From Pseudomonas sp. FeN3W (lineage in GTDB: Bacteria > Pseudomonadota > Gammaproteobacteria > Pseudomonadales > Pseudomonadaceae): DNA of 64,000 bases. Below the pieces are notes generated by a model that searched no databases, had not been told where the DNA came from, and saw only the letters and a program-made list of their open reading frames with translations. The DNA is taken from assembly GCA_030263805.2 (NCBI GenBank), contig CP136010.1, positions 4,933,792 through 4,997,791 on the forward strand, in the 5' to 3' direction. The translations under genes were made by a program, and so were the position numbers. Numbering within the stretch: the first letter of the stretch is position 1; every line of letters starts with the position of its first letter. Below, piece after piece: positions 55,569 through 64,000 of this stretch.

Positions 55569-55928
55569 CTAGTTCAAGAGGCGCCAGGGCAAGCGCAACC
55601 TAGCTTCCCCAGAAGCTTTGAAATGCATCAGCGAATACCATCCGATTTTGCGTTCAAAAGTCGCGATCACGTAGAAACTGCCGCTCGTTGTATGTAGTAC
55701 CCAGAAGCCGCTTTCTTTATAAAGGTGGATAACATCGGATGTGCGAATTGTTGTCCCTTCCCTGAATACTTTACATGAGCTGTGATGACTGAAAACGCGA
55801 CCCACGGCAGACCTAGCGAAGATATGGACATCAGTGAGGTATCCAGTCACGCGCCATGAAAATTGGGTGTTTTGTGCTTTTATTAGACACAGCTTTGTGC
55901 GCCTGGAAAGCTCTGTCATAGGCATCAA
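55569..55928 (-). CDS. Unknown protein, third gene of a three-gene island operon
   Basis: A 119-residue protein rich in beta-type segments (FSWRVTGYLTDVHIFARS, VIHLYKESGFWVLHTTSGSFYVIATF). No membrane segment or catalytic motif is visible. The start overlaps the preceding gene by 4 bases, so it is coupled to it. Confidence 0.6.
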   Translation of the reverse strand: MMPMTELSRRTKLCLIKAQNTQFSWRVTGYLTDVHIFARSAVGRVFSHHSSCKVFREGTTIRTSDVIHLYKESGFWVLHTTSGSFYVIATFERKIGWYSLMHFKASGEARLRLPWRLLN

Positions 55929-56323
55929 AAAATCCGTCCGAGAGTCTCAAGAGAAGCTCTTGTTCTGATGCCATCTCCCATTAAAATATAAACTGTACTT
56001 AGGGTTTGGAAAATGAACCCTTGCTCGAATTTGTGTAGATAGCTTGTGCGCACAAAGTCGCCTACATCCCAACGGCGCTGACTATCGTAAATCACTGTGT
56101 GTGCGTAGATGACGACTGGTTGACGGTTAGTTCTAGTCAACTCGTTGAGTTGCGCTGAGGTGACGTCCAGATCTATCCAGCGCCAATCAGAAATGAGGCA
56201 GTACTCAGAGTATGGGTGGCGCTCACGGGCAATCCGAACAGCCTCATCCTGACTGACCTTTGCTCCAGGCATCTGTATTCCATCGCCGTAGAGCAGATCG
56301 GTTATCTCATGCAATTCTTTCAT
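55925..56323 (-). CDS. Unknown protein (DUF6957-like), second gene of the operon
   Basis: A 132-residue protein: MPGAKVSQDEAVRIARERHP, WRWIDLDVTSAQL, PVVIYAHTVIYDSQRRWDVGDFVRTSYL. From memory it resembles DUF6957 proteins found in Pseudomonas accessory regions. Function is unknown. It is 3 bases after the first gene of the operon. Confidence 0.62.
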   Translation of the reverse strand: MKELHEITDLLYGDGIQMPGAKVSQDEAVRIARERHPYSEYCLISDWRWIDLDVTSAQLNELTRTNRQPVVIYAHTVIYDSQRRWDVGDFVRTSYLHKFEQGFIFQTLSTVYILMGDGIRTRASLETLGRIF

Positions 56324-56326
56324 CGC

Positions 56327-56773
56327 TTATCCACCGTAATACCGACGCGCAGGTGGCTCGGCGGTGTAGAGCACTACATCAGACCCCATCTGAACTTGAC
56401 TAGCCATCAGTTTGGTCGGCCCTCCGAATTGATAGCAATTGAACTTGGTGTGCACGAGATGGAATATTTCGCCCCGCTTGGTTCGCTGCTCGATCAGTTT
56501 TAATACATCAGCAACTGCAATTCCCTTGTTGTCAGGAAAATCGCAGCTTACGACCGCTTGAAAGCTTCGGATGAATAACCCTTCTCCTGGTTCTTTGAGC
56601 GTCCGCTTAATGATCTCGGGATCATTTGTAGCTATTGTATTTACAACACCATTGGTTTCGGTACTGGCCAGCGTAATGCTCATCCAGCGCTCGCTGCCTT
56701 TCTTATTGAGGCACCAAAGTCCTGCGCTTTCTGACTTGAACTCAAAGTCTATATGTCCGGCTTGAGCAACCAT
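56327..56773 (-). CDS. Unknown protein, first gene of the operon
   Basis: A 148-residue cytosolic protein (FEFKSESAGLWCLNKKGSERWMSITLASTETNG ... RTKRGEIFHLVHTKFN). I do not recognise the family. It has a GGAGGAAC-type site directly before the ATG at 56773. The three genes 56773-55569 are packed with overlaps, so they probably act together. Confidence 0.6.
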   Translation of the reverse strand: MVAQAGHIDFEFKSESAGLWCLNKKGSERWMSITLASTETNGVVNTIATNDPEIIKRTLKEPGEGLFIRSFQAVVSCDFPDNKGIAVADVLKLIEQRTKRGEIFHLVHTKFNCYQFGGPTKLMASQVQMGSDVVLYTAEPPARRYYGG

Positions 56774-56971
56774 GGTGTTCCTCCGCTTAAAATATCTGTT
56801 CAGTCGCTATGCCGCCGTGGAGGCGGGGTGTCATTCAGGGCGGCAGGAGCAGAAGCTGGACATCGCTCTTTGCGGACTCGGTTAGGGGGCCGCTGGCTGC
56901 AATCACACCTGCTTGGCTGGTGCCAAGGATTTCAATTGGCATTTATTGACGGGGGTTTCTGATAAGATCAT

Positions 56972-57009
56972 GCGACACATCGTTAGCTTATCAGCTAACG
57001 ATGTGTCGC
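56972..57009. promoter_or_regulatory. 38-base perfect inverted repeat upstream of the Xre gene
   Basis: GCGACACATCGTTAGCT (56972-56988), spacer TATC, then its exact reverse complement (56993-57009). Two smaller sites GATAAG and TTATC lie in and next to it. It ends 40 bases before the Xre start, so an operator is likely; a recombination or replication site is the alternative. Confidence 0.6.
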
Positions 57010-57049
57010 GTCAAAATTGGTTTGATGCTCGTTTTTGAGCGCGAAGAAA

Positions 57050-57409
57050 ATGAGGCTTGAAAAGGTTTTGGGGCAGGTGCTGCGGGATGCCAGGCTCCAA
57101 GCTGGTCTGACACGCACTGAGTGCGGCGAAGTCCTTCATATTTCAAATCTGAGCCAGATCGAAAACGGCCAAACCCTTCCTCGCATCGATACGCTTGCCG
57201 CTCTCTGCAAGGTGCTCGGTGTCGCTCCCAGCGATGTTCTGCTGGTTGTTGAAGCGCGTTGCTCTGGTCTCGACGTTGAAGAGCAGATAGTGCTGAGTAA
57301 TAAAAGGCTTAGGGCTTTGCTGAGTGCGGGGCGGTTTGAGTCAGTTGTTCAAGAGGATGCGCTTCGGGAATTCGAGGGAGGAAGGCAGACAGTACTCGTG
57401 ACTCCGTGA
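57050..57409 (+). CDS. Xre-family regulator next to the recombinase genes
   Basis: A 119-residue protein with an HTH_3 domain at residues 3-62 (RDARLQAGLTRTECGEVLHI, NLSQIENGQTLPRIDTLAALCKVLG) and a C-terminal tail (VVQEDALREFEGG). ATG 57050 has GAAGAAA upstream; TTG 57035 is an in-frame alternative. It is convergent with the recombinase operon and may control transfer of the island. Its stop overlaps a GTG that begins a tiny HTH frame. Confidence 0.85.
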   Translation: MRLEKVLGQVLRDARLQAGLTRTECGEVLHISNLSQIENGQTLPRIDTLAALCKVLGVAPSDVLLVVEARCSGLDVEEQIVLSNKRLRALLSAGRFESVVQEDALREFEGGRQTVLVTP

Positions 57410-57503
57410 AGCGCATGCAGGGTGAAGGTCTACAAAAAGACGAGATCGCTCGTAGGCTGGGGTGACACTCAGGACTGTTCAGAGGTACTGGGCTAGAGGG
57501 TAA
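57406..57503 (+). pseudogene. Tiny HTH gene coupled to the Xre gene, frameshifted
   Basis: GTG 57406 overlaps the Xre stop (GTGA). It reads MKRMQGEGLQKDEIARRLG (GTG as Met) and then stops in GGGGTGA. With five G instead of four at 57459-57462 it continues VTLRTVQRYWARG and stops at 57501-57503. The pattern is a classic resolvase/transposase-type helix-turn-helix. It may be the remnant end of a larger protein. Confidence 0.45.
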
Positions 57504-57536
57504 GCTAGGATCCCCGCGCACTGGTCGTGCAGTCGC

Positions 57537-58949
57537 TCATGCAAGGTCAAGATCCATGGCTGCCGTCAGAGCCTCTTCTCGCTTGATGTATTTCTCCTTG
57601 CTGATTTTCCCTCTTTTGAAATCTTCTAAGAGCTGTTTTCTCCGACGCTGGTAGGTTTCATAAGTCCTGGCAACTTGGACGTTATGGATGACCTGTTCGT
57701 ACTTGGATTTTTCCCTAAAGGCGGCGTCCACATAGTTAAGCAAACTCTCAAGCGTTGCGTGGCCGCTCAAGGCCATGGCGCGCTCGGCCAACATCTTGTT
57801 TGTCATTAGTGTTTGCCTGAATGAGTCGGGGCTCAGGGCCTGTGTTTCAGCAATGAGCTTAGCCACAATGTTGGTGCAGAAAGCATGCCTGAAGAGGTGC
57901 GAGCAGGCTTGTTCCTCGATGCCCGCTGCACGTCGAATTAACGAAAACTCGGTCGTCAAGGTATCTATCCCTAAGGGGCGTCCGCCTCGCTCTGTCACTA
58001 GTAGAAAACCGTGGTCTGGAGCGTCCTTGAATCGCTTCATGATGGAGCGGCGGTCGCCGCGAATGTAGTTCAGGAGGTCTTCTATCATTGGTGGGCTAAG
58101 CTCAAGCTCACGAGTCAGCCCAGTCCCGCCTCTCTTCAACGTGGAAAGTCGAATTATTGGCTTTTTAATTTTGCTAGCAGCGAAAACTTGTGCAACAGTA
58201 ATCGCCTGAATCTCGGCTCGACGGCCACCCAGCTCCTCGAACAGGGAAATCATCAGATGCCGACGATTGCATAAAAATTCCGATGTGGACATCTCATCAA
58301 TCGCGTTGTGCAACTTTGCGATGGTGGCTTCGCCAATAGGTCTGCGGGTCTTTTTGGCACTGGCCGTCCTGAACGACCTGTGGTGAACGCTGGAGCGTTT
58401 GATGGCTTTTCCATTTCGGTAGAAAACTGAGTCCACCATCTCAATAGAAATGGTTCCACCTATTCCAACGAAATTATGAATTCCATTCATCTCTCCCACA
58501 TGTGAGAGAAAGCTTAAACATCTTCTGCCTATGCTGGTAATTGTGCGCTCAGTTCTTTTTGGCTGAGTGGGATTGTTTAGTTTTGTCTGCTTGCGGAGTC
58601 CGTCGATGAAGTCGCAAAAATCGTCGTCGGAAAGGGCTATGAAGTTGAGTTTGTTATAGTAACAGAATCTAATCAGGTGACTGATCTGCCCGGCGTATTC
58701 ACCAAAGGTACCCCCTTTGGTTCCAAATCTTGATGGGCCATTGCCGCCACGGCTGGGTTGCATGCGCGTCTTGATCATGTAGGCGTTGGCCTGCAAGCAA
58801 GGCGAGCCATCAGGCCAAGTCATGAATGGTATATTGCTACTATCAAGTGTATGCAGTTTATCGTGCGATAAATAGTCGTATAGTCGCAGTCTCGGGATTG
58901 GAGTGAACAATTGAGATGCTTCGGGGTACTCAATGATTCGCTTTGCCAT
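57537..58949 (-). CDS. ginD: Tyrosine recombinase, GinD-like
   Basis: A 470-residue site-specific recombinase. The catalytic set is visible: Arg I in GGRRAEIQAIT (near 235), box II HLFRHAFCTNI (near 345), LSGHATLESLLNYVD with the nucleophile Tyr (near 402). A coiled, basic tail (YQRRRKQLLEDFKRGKISKEKY) follows. It is the last gene of a four-gene minus-strand block and overlaps the previous one by 20 bases. The four-gene layout fits ginABCD of GInt islands, recalled from the literature. Confidence 0.88.
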   Translation of the reverse strand: MAKRIIEYPEASQLFTPIPRLRLYDYLSHDKLHTLDSSNIPFMTWPDGSPCLQANAYMIKTRMQPSRGGNGPSRFGTKGGTFGEYAGQISHLIRFCYYNKLNFIALSDDDFCDFIDGLRKQTKLNNPTQPKRTERTITSIGRRCLSFLSHVGEMNGIHNFVGIGGTISIEMVDSVFYRNGKAIKRSSVHHRSFRTASAKKTRRPIGEATIAKLHNAIDEMSTSEFLCNRRHLMISLFEELGGRRAEIQAITVAQVFAASKIKKPIIRLSTLKRGGTGLTRELELSPPMIEDLLNYIRGDRRSIMKRFKDAPDHGFLLVTERGGRPLGIDTLTTEFSLIRRAAGIEEQACSHLFRHAFCTNIVAKLIAETQALSPDSFRQTLMTNKMLAERAMALSGHATLESLLNYVDAAFREKSKYEQVIHNVQVARTYETYQRRRKQLLEDFKRGKISKEKYIKREEALTAAMDLDLA

Positions 58950-59544
58950 TTGGCACCAACTGCAAATGATTTTTCATGGATAGAACGGTCACGTCATCAA
59001 AGGGGGCAGGATTCAACCCTAGTATCTTGATGATTCTGTTGATTGCGTCGTTAATTCTCTTTTGCCGCAATCCCGTATTCGTGGTGTCAGAGATCGTGAT
59101 CAAATCTTTCCGGTTAATCTCCAGTGCCTGTATTAAAACCATATTTACCGCTTGGAGTGTGGAAATCGAAGACTTGAGTTCTTCGACCTGATCCTCCAGT
59201 GCAGAACGAGTACGTTTATTTGGAGGCGTCAGTTCCTTCCTGAACTTGCGTATAGCATTCTGTGCATGTGCCCGCAATTTTTCTAAGTGCTGAAAATCTT
59301 TCTCAGGCTCATTGTCGGCGAGCCTTTTCTTTAGAGTGTTAAGGCTTATGGGATGGATTGTGAAGCTTTCATTCTGTATGAAGAACTCAATGTCCAAAGA
59401 GCATAAGCCACCTTGGCTCTTCAGTGCGTTCAGAACTTTTTCGTTGTCAGTATAGTTACCTGGTGATTGCCCTATATCTACCAGTAATTTGAAGATGTTC
59501 GCTATGGATTGATCAATCAGCTCGCGCTTGGGTAGTGTGTTCAT
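58930..59544 (-). CDS. ginC: GinC-like small accessory protein of the recombinase operon
   Basis: A 204-residue soluble helical protein (RELIDQSIANIFKLLVDIGQ; coiled coil in SALEDQVEELKSSISTLQAVN). It has no recombinase motif. In GInts, from memory, a small gene in the third position is also required for recombination. ATG 59544 is chosen; the longer frame from 59709 would lie inside ginB. It sits 7 bases after ginB. Confidence 0.75.
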   Translation of the reverse strand: MNTLPKRELIDQSIANIFKLLVDIGQSPGNYTDNEKVLNALKSQGGLCSLDIEFFIQNESFTIHPISLNTLKKRLADNEPEKDFQHLEKLRAHAQNAIRKFRKELTPPNKRTRSALEDQVEELKSSISTLQAVNMVLIQALEINRKDLITISDTTNTGLRQKRINDAINRIIKILGLNPAPFDDVTVLSMKNHLQLVPNGKANH

Positions 59545-59551
59545 TTTATTC

Positions 59552-61636
59552 TCAGCTGACAATGAATAGGACTTGCATGGATTTACCATTTTCATCGTTG
59601 AAAAATTTTGGCTCAATCCGAGCTTTACCTTCTTCAAGCATCGCCGAAAGGTAGTCTTCGATTTTTTGCTCGTCGACCAAGGAGAATTTGGTGGTGCTGA
59701 ATTCCGCAAACAGCAGATCCTGCAAATTCTGGTAATTGTCTAACCGTTCGTGTTTGGCGAGGTCAGCAAAATAGCGGGCGCCCGCGCCCCTGAGATCTTT
59801 GGGCTCTAGGCACTCGGTCAAGTAGTGCCAAACGTGTTCAATGTCGCGGTGTCCGAGCATCCAGCGAAGGGTATCCAACTCGCCGAAGCTATTGGTGTAG
59901 AAAAACATAATGGCAAAAAAGCGGCGCAGTTGGTGCTGGCGTACGTAGTAGCGTTCCCCGTCAGCAGTGATATCGCTTTCGAAGTAGTCGCAGGCGAAGT
60001 CCAGATGGCGGTTGTACAGGTGAAGCGAGCAGTCCTGTAATCCTTTGTGCCCCAGCGACGATGGGGTCGCGAAGAGGCCGGTCAGATCGTCGATAACCCG
60101 GAGACGCTTGAGTAGCTTTTGAAAGCGGCGAAGCTCCTCGATCATTTCCACGGCAATGGCGTCAATAGGCCGAGACTCACGCTGCCGCATTCCCAAGGCG
60201 TCGCGGGTGGATTTCTCCAAGTTGAAGACGAGCCATGATTTGCTTTTGTCCAAGCAGTTCGCAGCGTCCAGAGTGACCAACTCGTCAATGCGCCGCGCCA
60301 TGATCATCCCAACGACCATCTGTATGCTGCCCAGGTAGACGTATACCAGCTCAAGCAGTCCGTGGTTGGCGCGCAGGTGCTGGAAGTACTGCTCCCGGCT
60401 GCCTTTTCGAGGAGATTTATTATTGGTGCTGCGGTTGCTGGATAGGCCTAACCTTTTGACGCCGAAGTTAGCGAGCTCCGGGCCGATAATTCTCAAAAAG
60501 TCCTCTTTGGATTGTTGGGTCATTGAGATATTCTGAGCGTGACTACGCGCTGCTACCCTGATGAAACCGTTCAGGATCTTCCTCCCATGTTCGACATGGA
60601 ATTCCACACTGCGGCGGAATAGCTTCAACAGGTTGTCTGACGGCACGCTTCTGAATCGGGAAGATTCGTTGAGTTTTGGAATGTACTCTGTGATGGTGTT
60701 GGTATCTGCGGGTGCGGATAACCCTAACGTATTGAGTGTCGCGCTATTCACGAGCGCGTACCGATAGTAATAGTATACGGTGTCTTGGAGGATATCAGAC
60801 TCGCCTGTGGTGACTCTGACCCCTGGATACTCGCGCTTGTAGTTGATTTCGTTGGGGTAGAAATTAAGTACTTCGAGAGCCGATTTTGGCGTTTGTCGCC
60901 CACGCAACGTGTCTGGGTAGATGCGCTCCGAAAGTGCTTTTGTGCTTACCTTGTAGCCATTGCTACTATTCCCGTAGTACAGATTAGCCTTCATGAGTGC
61001 CGCACGAATCCTCGGGATATCAGCCACGGTGATATCGAGTTTGAGATTCTCACACTCATCGTCGCTCACCTCCAACATACTTGGATACTTGGCAAAGATT
61101 ATCTCGGCCTCGTTATCGCTGAGATTGCACAGCTGAGCATTGCAGAACGCGGATGAGCGTTCAGGCCATGCATAAACGGAGTCTTCAGCCCATGGAGTAG
61201 AGGCAAGATGGTTGAGAATTCCTTTCAAATCATCGGCGCTCAAGGCGCCAAGGCCGAACTTGATAAGGCCAAGCCTTCTTGAGTGTATCAACAGGTAGTC
61301 AATGAGTCTTAACGTGCATGACAGACGCATGTTTTGGGTCACGGGCGCGCGCGTGGAAAACTCTTCATTGACTCCGTTCGCACCAATTATGAGCAGATGT
61401 TGCAACGACCGTAATAATTTTTCGTTCTTGGCCTCAGTCAATAGACTGCCATCCCCAAGATGTACCGTCCAATCGAGTTCTATGGGTTTTTTTTGGTGGG
61501 CCTGAATTGCCCAGCGATGCTTATAGAAGTCACTTAGCAGCCAGGGTGCTGACGTATGAGGCGCTAGTTTTGTTATCACAAAGTCATCGAGAAATTCATA
61601 CCCGGTGCTGGATTCACGCCCAGTGAGCAGGGACAT
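59552..61636 (-). CDS. ginB: Large tyrosine recombinase, GinB-like
   Basis: A 694-residue recombinase. The catalytic domain is C-terminal: Arg I in ARRIDELVTLD (near 445), box II VRQHQLRRFFAIMFF (near 565), LRWMLGHRDIEHVWHYLTE with Tyr (near 600). The long N-terminal part probably binds arm sites or partner recombinases. It overlaps the ginA stop by 23 bases. Confidence 0.88.
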   Translation of the reverse strand: MSLLTGRESSTGYEFLDDFVITKLAPHTSAPWLLSDFYKHRWAIQAHQKKPIELDWTVHLGDGSLLTEAKNEKLLRSLQHLLIIGANGVNEEFSTRAPVTQNMRLSCTLRLIDYLLIHSRRLGLIKFGLGALSADDLKGILNHLASTPWAEDSVYAWPERSSAFCNAQLCNLSDNEAEIIFAKYPSMLEVSDDECENLKLDITVADIPRIRAALMKANLYYGNSSNGYKVSTKALSERIYPDTLRGRQTPKSALEVLNFYPNEINYKREYPGVRVTTGESDILQDTVYYYYRYALVNSATLNTLGLSAPADTNTITEYIPKLNESSRFRSVPSDNLLKLFRRSVEFHVEHGRKILNGFIRVAARSHAQNISMTQQSKEDFLRIIGPELANFGVKRLGLSSNRSTNNKSPRKGSREQYFQHLRANHGLLELVYVYLGSIQMVVGMIMARRIDELVTLDAANCLDKSKSWLVFNLEKSTRDALGMRQRESRPIDAIAVEMIEELRRFQKLLKRLRVIDDLTGLFATPSSLGHKGLQDCSLHLYNRHLDFACDYFESDITADGERYYVRQHQLRRFFAIMFFYTNSFGELDTLRWMLGHRDIEHVWHYLTECLEPKDLRGAGARYFADLAKHERLDNYQNLQDLLFAEFSTTKFSLVDEQKIEDYLSAMLEEGKARIEPKFFNDENGKSMQVLFIVS

Positions 61637-63920
61637 AGATCAATGCCTCCATCTTTTTCGCATCAACTAGTTTCAGCGCAGCATCTAGGTGTTGCTTCAG
61701 CAGGCGGTTATAGCCGCTTGTGATTTCAGATTTAATTTTGTCTGCAAATGACGCCCAGTATTCCGCTTTGCCGCATACGCGGGCCCGATCAGTGGAGGTT
61801 TTGACTGCTGCTTCAAGTGAGAGCAAAGAAGCCAGGAACGGCACGCCGATAGAAAAAACAGCCTCACTAGCCTCGGTAATTGTCCGCTGTTCTGTGCGCT
61901 CAGGATCTGAAGCTTGGTAGGGAATCTCTTTAATTCGGTGGTTATCCAGAAAAGCATCCAGTTCATCCATGGTGTTGAATCGGGTCACTCGGAGGAGATG
62001 GTGACTATCCTTCATGGCTTCACAGACGAGCGCTTTCTGAAAGATCCGGATCCACCGAGCTTTGATGAATGCCAATAGAGCGTCCGGTAGGTAGTGGCTG
62101 AGCAGATCTGGGTAATAGTGCTCATGGCCGAGGGCCTTAGACATGGCTTCGCTACTTTTACTATGAATAAAGATTTCAACCGCCCTAGATGCCCGGATCT
62201 TGGTCAACCGTACTCGTTTGATGAATTCGACCAGCTGGGCAACCGGCAGGTCGCTGTGGGGCTTGAATTGTGTGATCAGTTGTTCGCGTAAGCTAGAATT
62301 GCCACGAAAGGTATGTTCGTTCCAGATGGTTACATCGGCCTTATTAAAGCTGAAGGCTTTCCCTGAAGTGATAAATAGGTAGCGATAGCTGTCTTTCCCT
62401 TGCGCGCGTAGCTTTCTCCGTCCAGAGCTAGTTATCTCGATAATATCCTTCACTATGTTGAAAGAAGTGTCATTGAGCTCGATGACCTGCTCTCGAACAT
62501 CTGGATTCTTGCGGTCTTTGTATCCAGTTAGCAGGCGCTTCTCTTCGTTAAATCCCACCAATTGACCTTGCTGATTGTAAAGCTCGAAGCTCTTTAGAAA
62601 CTCGGTCGTGATTTCAGGATGCTCAAGCACTAATAAGCACTGAAGTGGGAACAGACTTCCTGTAACGGGGAACCCGTAAATGTTGGCAAGATCCGCGGCA
62701 TCGAAGTTTTCACCGGTGAGTCGGTTGTAAATCTTGCAAAGGAAACTTGATGGCACCTTAGAGTCGGCGGCCTCCAGTGTCGCGCAGATGTCAGCCAGTG
62801 TGTACCGGTTTACGATTCCCCGGCCTTGGTACTCGATGATCGGGGTGCCGCTCTGAGCGAGCAAGACACGACGGGCCTTTCGGGATTTCAGGTCTGCAAC
62901 CTGATGGATTGCCCAGTTACGAACTGTGGCAAGGTCGTTCTTGATGTGGAAAAACAATACGTCAACGGCTTCTGAATCGGTTACGTAAAGGGGAATGCTC
63001 GTAAGTAGCTTTTCTTGGACAAGCAGCCCGCCTTCTCGCTCTTCTAGTTTGGTTTCAGATCCATGCTTGGTTGACGGTGGTGGTCGCTTGATTGGTGAGG
63101 TTAGCTTTGCCCATACCCCAGTTTTGCATAGGCACTTCTCAATCGATGTTATAAATCTGCCCCAGTTTTTGATTTGTGATTTTGCATCCTTCTGGGCTTC
63201 CTTTGCCTCGCTGAAGTAAGCAACTGTAAAGGCCTGTATGAAACTTTTCACGCCTGCCTCGGTTTTGAAGGTGCTCCGGGGCCATATGGTGTGGTGCTCA
63301 CCGAGATAGTCGAACATGTAGTTCCATTCAACGCGAAATGCGCCAGGTCGGCCACGGAAGTACCTTTCAATTTCTGCGAAGATGGCCTCTACAAATACCC
63401 GCCCATAAGGGGCTACGAGCTGGGCGAGCCGTACGTACACACCAGTTTCGTCCGGGCGCAGGATTGACCAACCTTTCCAGTACCAACGTTTGTACTCATT
63501 AGCCGAAGCAATCTCCGCGCACACGCTTGCATCTGGTTTGAACAGGGAGAAGTTCCAGGAAAAATCGTGAGCTTCAGGAAGCTGCGCTAGAGCCGTCGTG
63601 AGCGATTGATAGAGGCAACGGCATAAGGTTTCACGCTTTTTTTCTGGAAGCTCCACTAGAGCATTGCCTGCCATGGCGGAGGAGAATCCACGCAAGATCC
63701 CCTCGATACAGGGGCTTCTGACCGTGTCCATGGTGATCCGTTGGCCGGTAATGTCACAGTAGGCCTCCAACAGTTGTATGGACGCGTGGACGCTGTATTT
63801 TCTGAGACCGAAGATTTTTTGGTGGTCGGCTGCCCCTTGGATAATCAGATTCGCCAACTCTGGGTCGATTGCAGCCAAAGGGTGATAGCGGATAGCTTGG
63901 GTTTTTTTGATAATTGTCAT
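61614..63920 (-). CDS. ginA: Large recombinase-like protein, GinA-like
   Basis: A 768-residue protein at the head of the operon. Recombinase-like features are in the C-terminal third: KIRASRAVEIFIHSKSSEAM, then ALGHEHYYPDLLSHYLPDAL, which fits the GH...Y end of tyrosine recombinases; the first Arg motif is harder to place. The N-terminus MTIIKKTQAIRYHPL is basic. No gene lies upstream in the 80 bases left in the window, so the island end is probably close by. Confidence 0.82.
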   Translation of the reverse strand: MTIIKKTQAIRYHPLAAIDPELANLIIQGAADHQKIFGLRKYSVHASIQLLEAYCDITGQRITMDTVRSPCIEGILRGFSSAMAGNALVELPEKKRETLCRCLYQSLTTALAQLPEAHDFSWNFSLFKPDASVCAEIASANEYKRWYWKGWSILRPDETGVYVRLAQLVAPYGRVFVEAIFAEIERYFRGRPGAFRVEWNYMFDYLGEHHTIWPRSTFKTEAGVKSFIQAFTVAYFSEAKEAQKDAKSQIKNWGRFITSIEKCLCKTGVWAKLTSPIKRPPPSTKHGSETKLEEREGGLLVQEKLLTSIPLYVTDSEAVDVLFFHIKNDLATVRNWAIHQVADLKSRKARRVLLAQSGTPIIEYQGRGIVNRYTLADICATLEAADSKVPSSFLCKIYNRLTGENFDAADLANIYGFPVTGSLFPLQCLLVLEHPEITTEFLKSFELYNQQGQLVGFNEEKRLLTGYKDRKNPDVREQVIELNDTSFNIVKDIIEITSSGRRKLRAQGKDSYRYLFITSGKAFSFNKADVTIWNEHTFRGNSSLREQLITQFKPHSDLPVAQLVEFIKRVRLTKIRASRAVEIFIHSKSSEAMSKALGHEHYYPDLLSHYLPDALLAFIKARWIRIFQKALVCEAMKDSHHLLRVTRFNTMDELDAFLDNHRIKEIPYQASDPERTEQRTITEASEAVFSIGVPFLASLLSLEAAVKTSTDRARVCGKAEYWASFADKIKSEITSGYNRLLKQHLDAALKLVDAKKMEALIYVPAHWA

Positions 63921-64000
63921 TTTTCTTTTGCTTCCATTGGCGTCTTAATCAATCGTTTCAGAGCTGTTTAGAAGATAATGACAATGTTCTCAAAATAGTC
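63921..64000. other. Upstream region of ginA at the window end
   Basis: AT-rich, with no gene visible. It should hold the ginA promoter on the minus strand. I found no copy of the left-end palindrome or of yggL sequence here, so the right boundary is not in view. Confidence 0.4.

Noticed and set aside
57537..63920. RIT (recombinase in trio) element
   Set aside because: RITs have three adjacent recombinase genes without a small non-recombinase third gene; the four-gene layout fits GInts better.
1..64000. CRISPR arrays, tRNA and rRNA genes
   Set aside because: I saw no regularly spaced repeats, tRNA cloverleaf signatures or rRNA sequence. The island uses yggL, not a tRNA gene, as its junction.

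Overview
The first 36 kb is high-GC core chromosome of a Pseudomonadaceae member, probably the Pseudomonas/Stutzerimonas group. The basis is the nas/nir cluster, NasS-NasT, sigma-54 promoters, Bat/MoxR, a large NAD-dependent glutamate dehydrogenase, and the order pyrD, rmf, rlmKL, dacB, yggL, which from memory matches P. aeruginosa. This species placement is inference.

Region 1 (1-16980) is nitrate assimilation with unrelated genes interleaved. On the minus strand lie the start of a molybdopterin nitrate reductase, nirD and nirB, then an MFS nitrate transporter followed by a PP2C-kinase fusion, a NIT-like membrane protein, and nasT-nasS. Three transcription units (nirB, the transporter, the NIT-like gene) share one leader design: a -24/-12 sigma-54 promoter, two hairpins with six-base loops of the ANTAR-target type, and an intrinsic terminator that overlaps the second hairpin. 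nasS has its own sigma-54 promoter. The inferred logic is that nitrogen limitation (RpoN/NtrC) starts transcription and nitrate, sensed by NasS, frees NasT to antiterminate. Interleaved plus-strand genes include an MCP, a GGDEF/EAL protein and pfkB. A dispersed GTAGG-type repeat supplies the stop codon of two genes.

Region 2 (17011-35774) is conserved core: a moxR-DUF58-DUF4381-batA-batBC-batD operon, gdhB, a DUF6685 gene, a DUF2835 gene, pyrD, rmf, rlmKL and dacB.

Region 3 (about 36104 to beyond 64000) is a lower-GC genomic island. It interrupts the native yggL after 19 codons and carries its own complete, synonymously diverged yggL in opposite orientation. The cargo is defence-like: a GapS6a/GapS6b-type pair with a C-terminal PIN-like nuclease, Xre regulators, a CoiA-like fragment, a NYN protein, a type I restriction-modification locus with two unexplained small genes nested between hsdS and hsdR, a YgjP-like metallopeptidase, and a three-gene operon of unknown function. 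The right part is a four-gene block of three large tyrosine recombinases and one small coiled protein, the layout described as ginABCD in GInt islands.

At least eight reading-frame breaks occur in the island and I see none in the 36 kb of core. Every one has the sign of a single missing base, mostly in short homopolymers. Either the island is decaying or the assembly is locally poor; gapS6b, hsdM and hsdS are affected while hsdR and the gin genes are intact.
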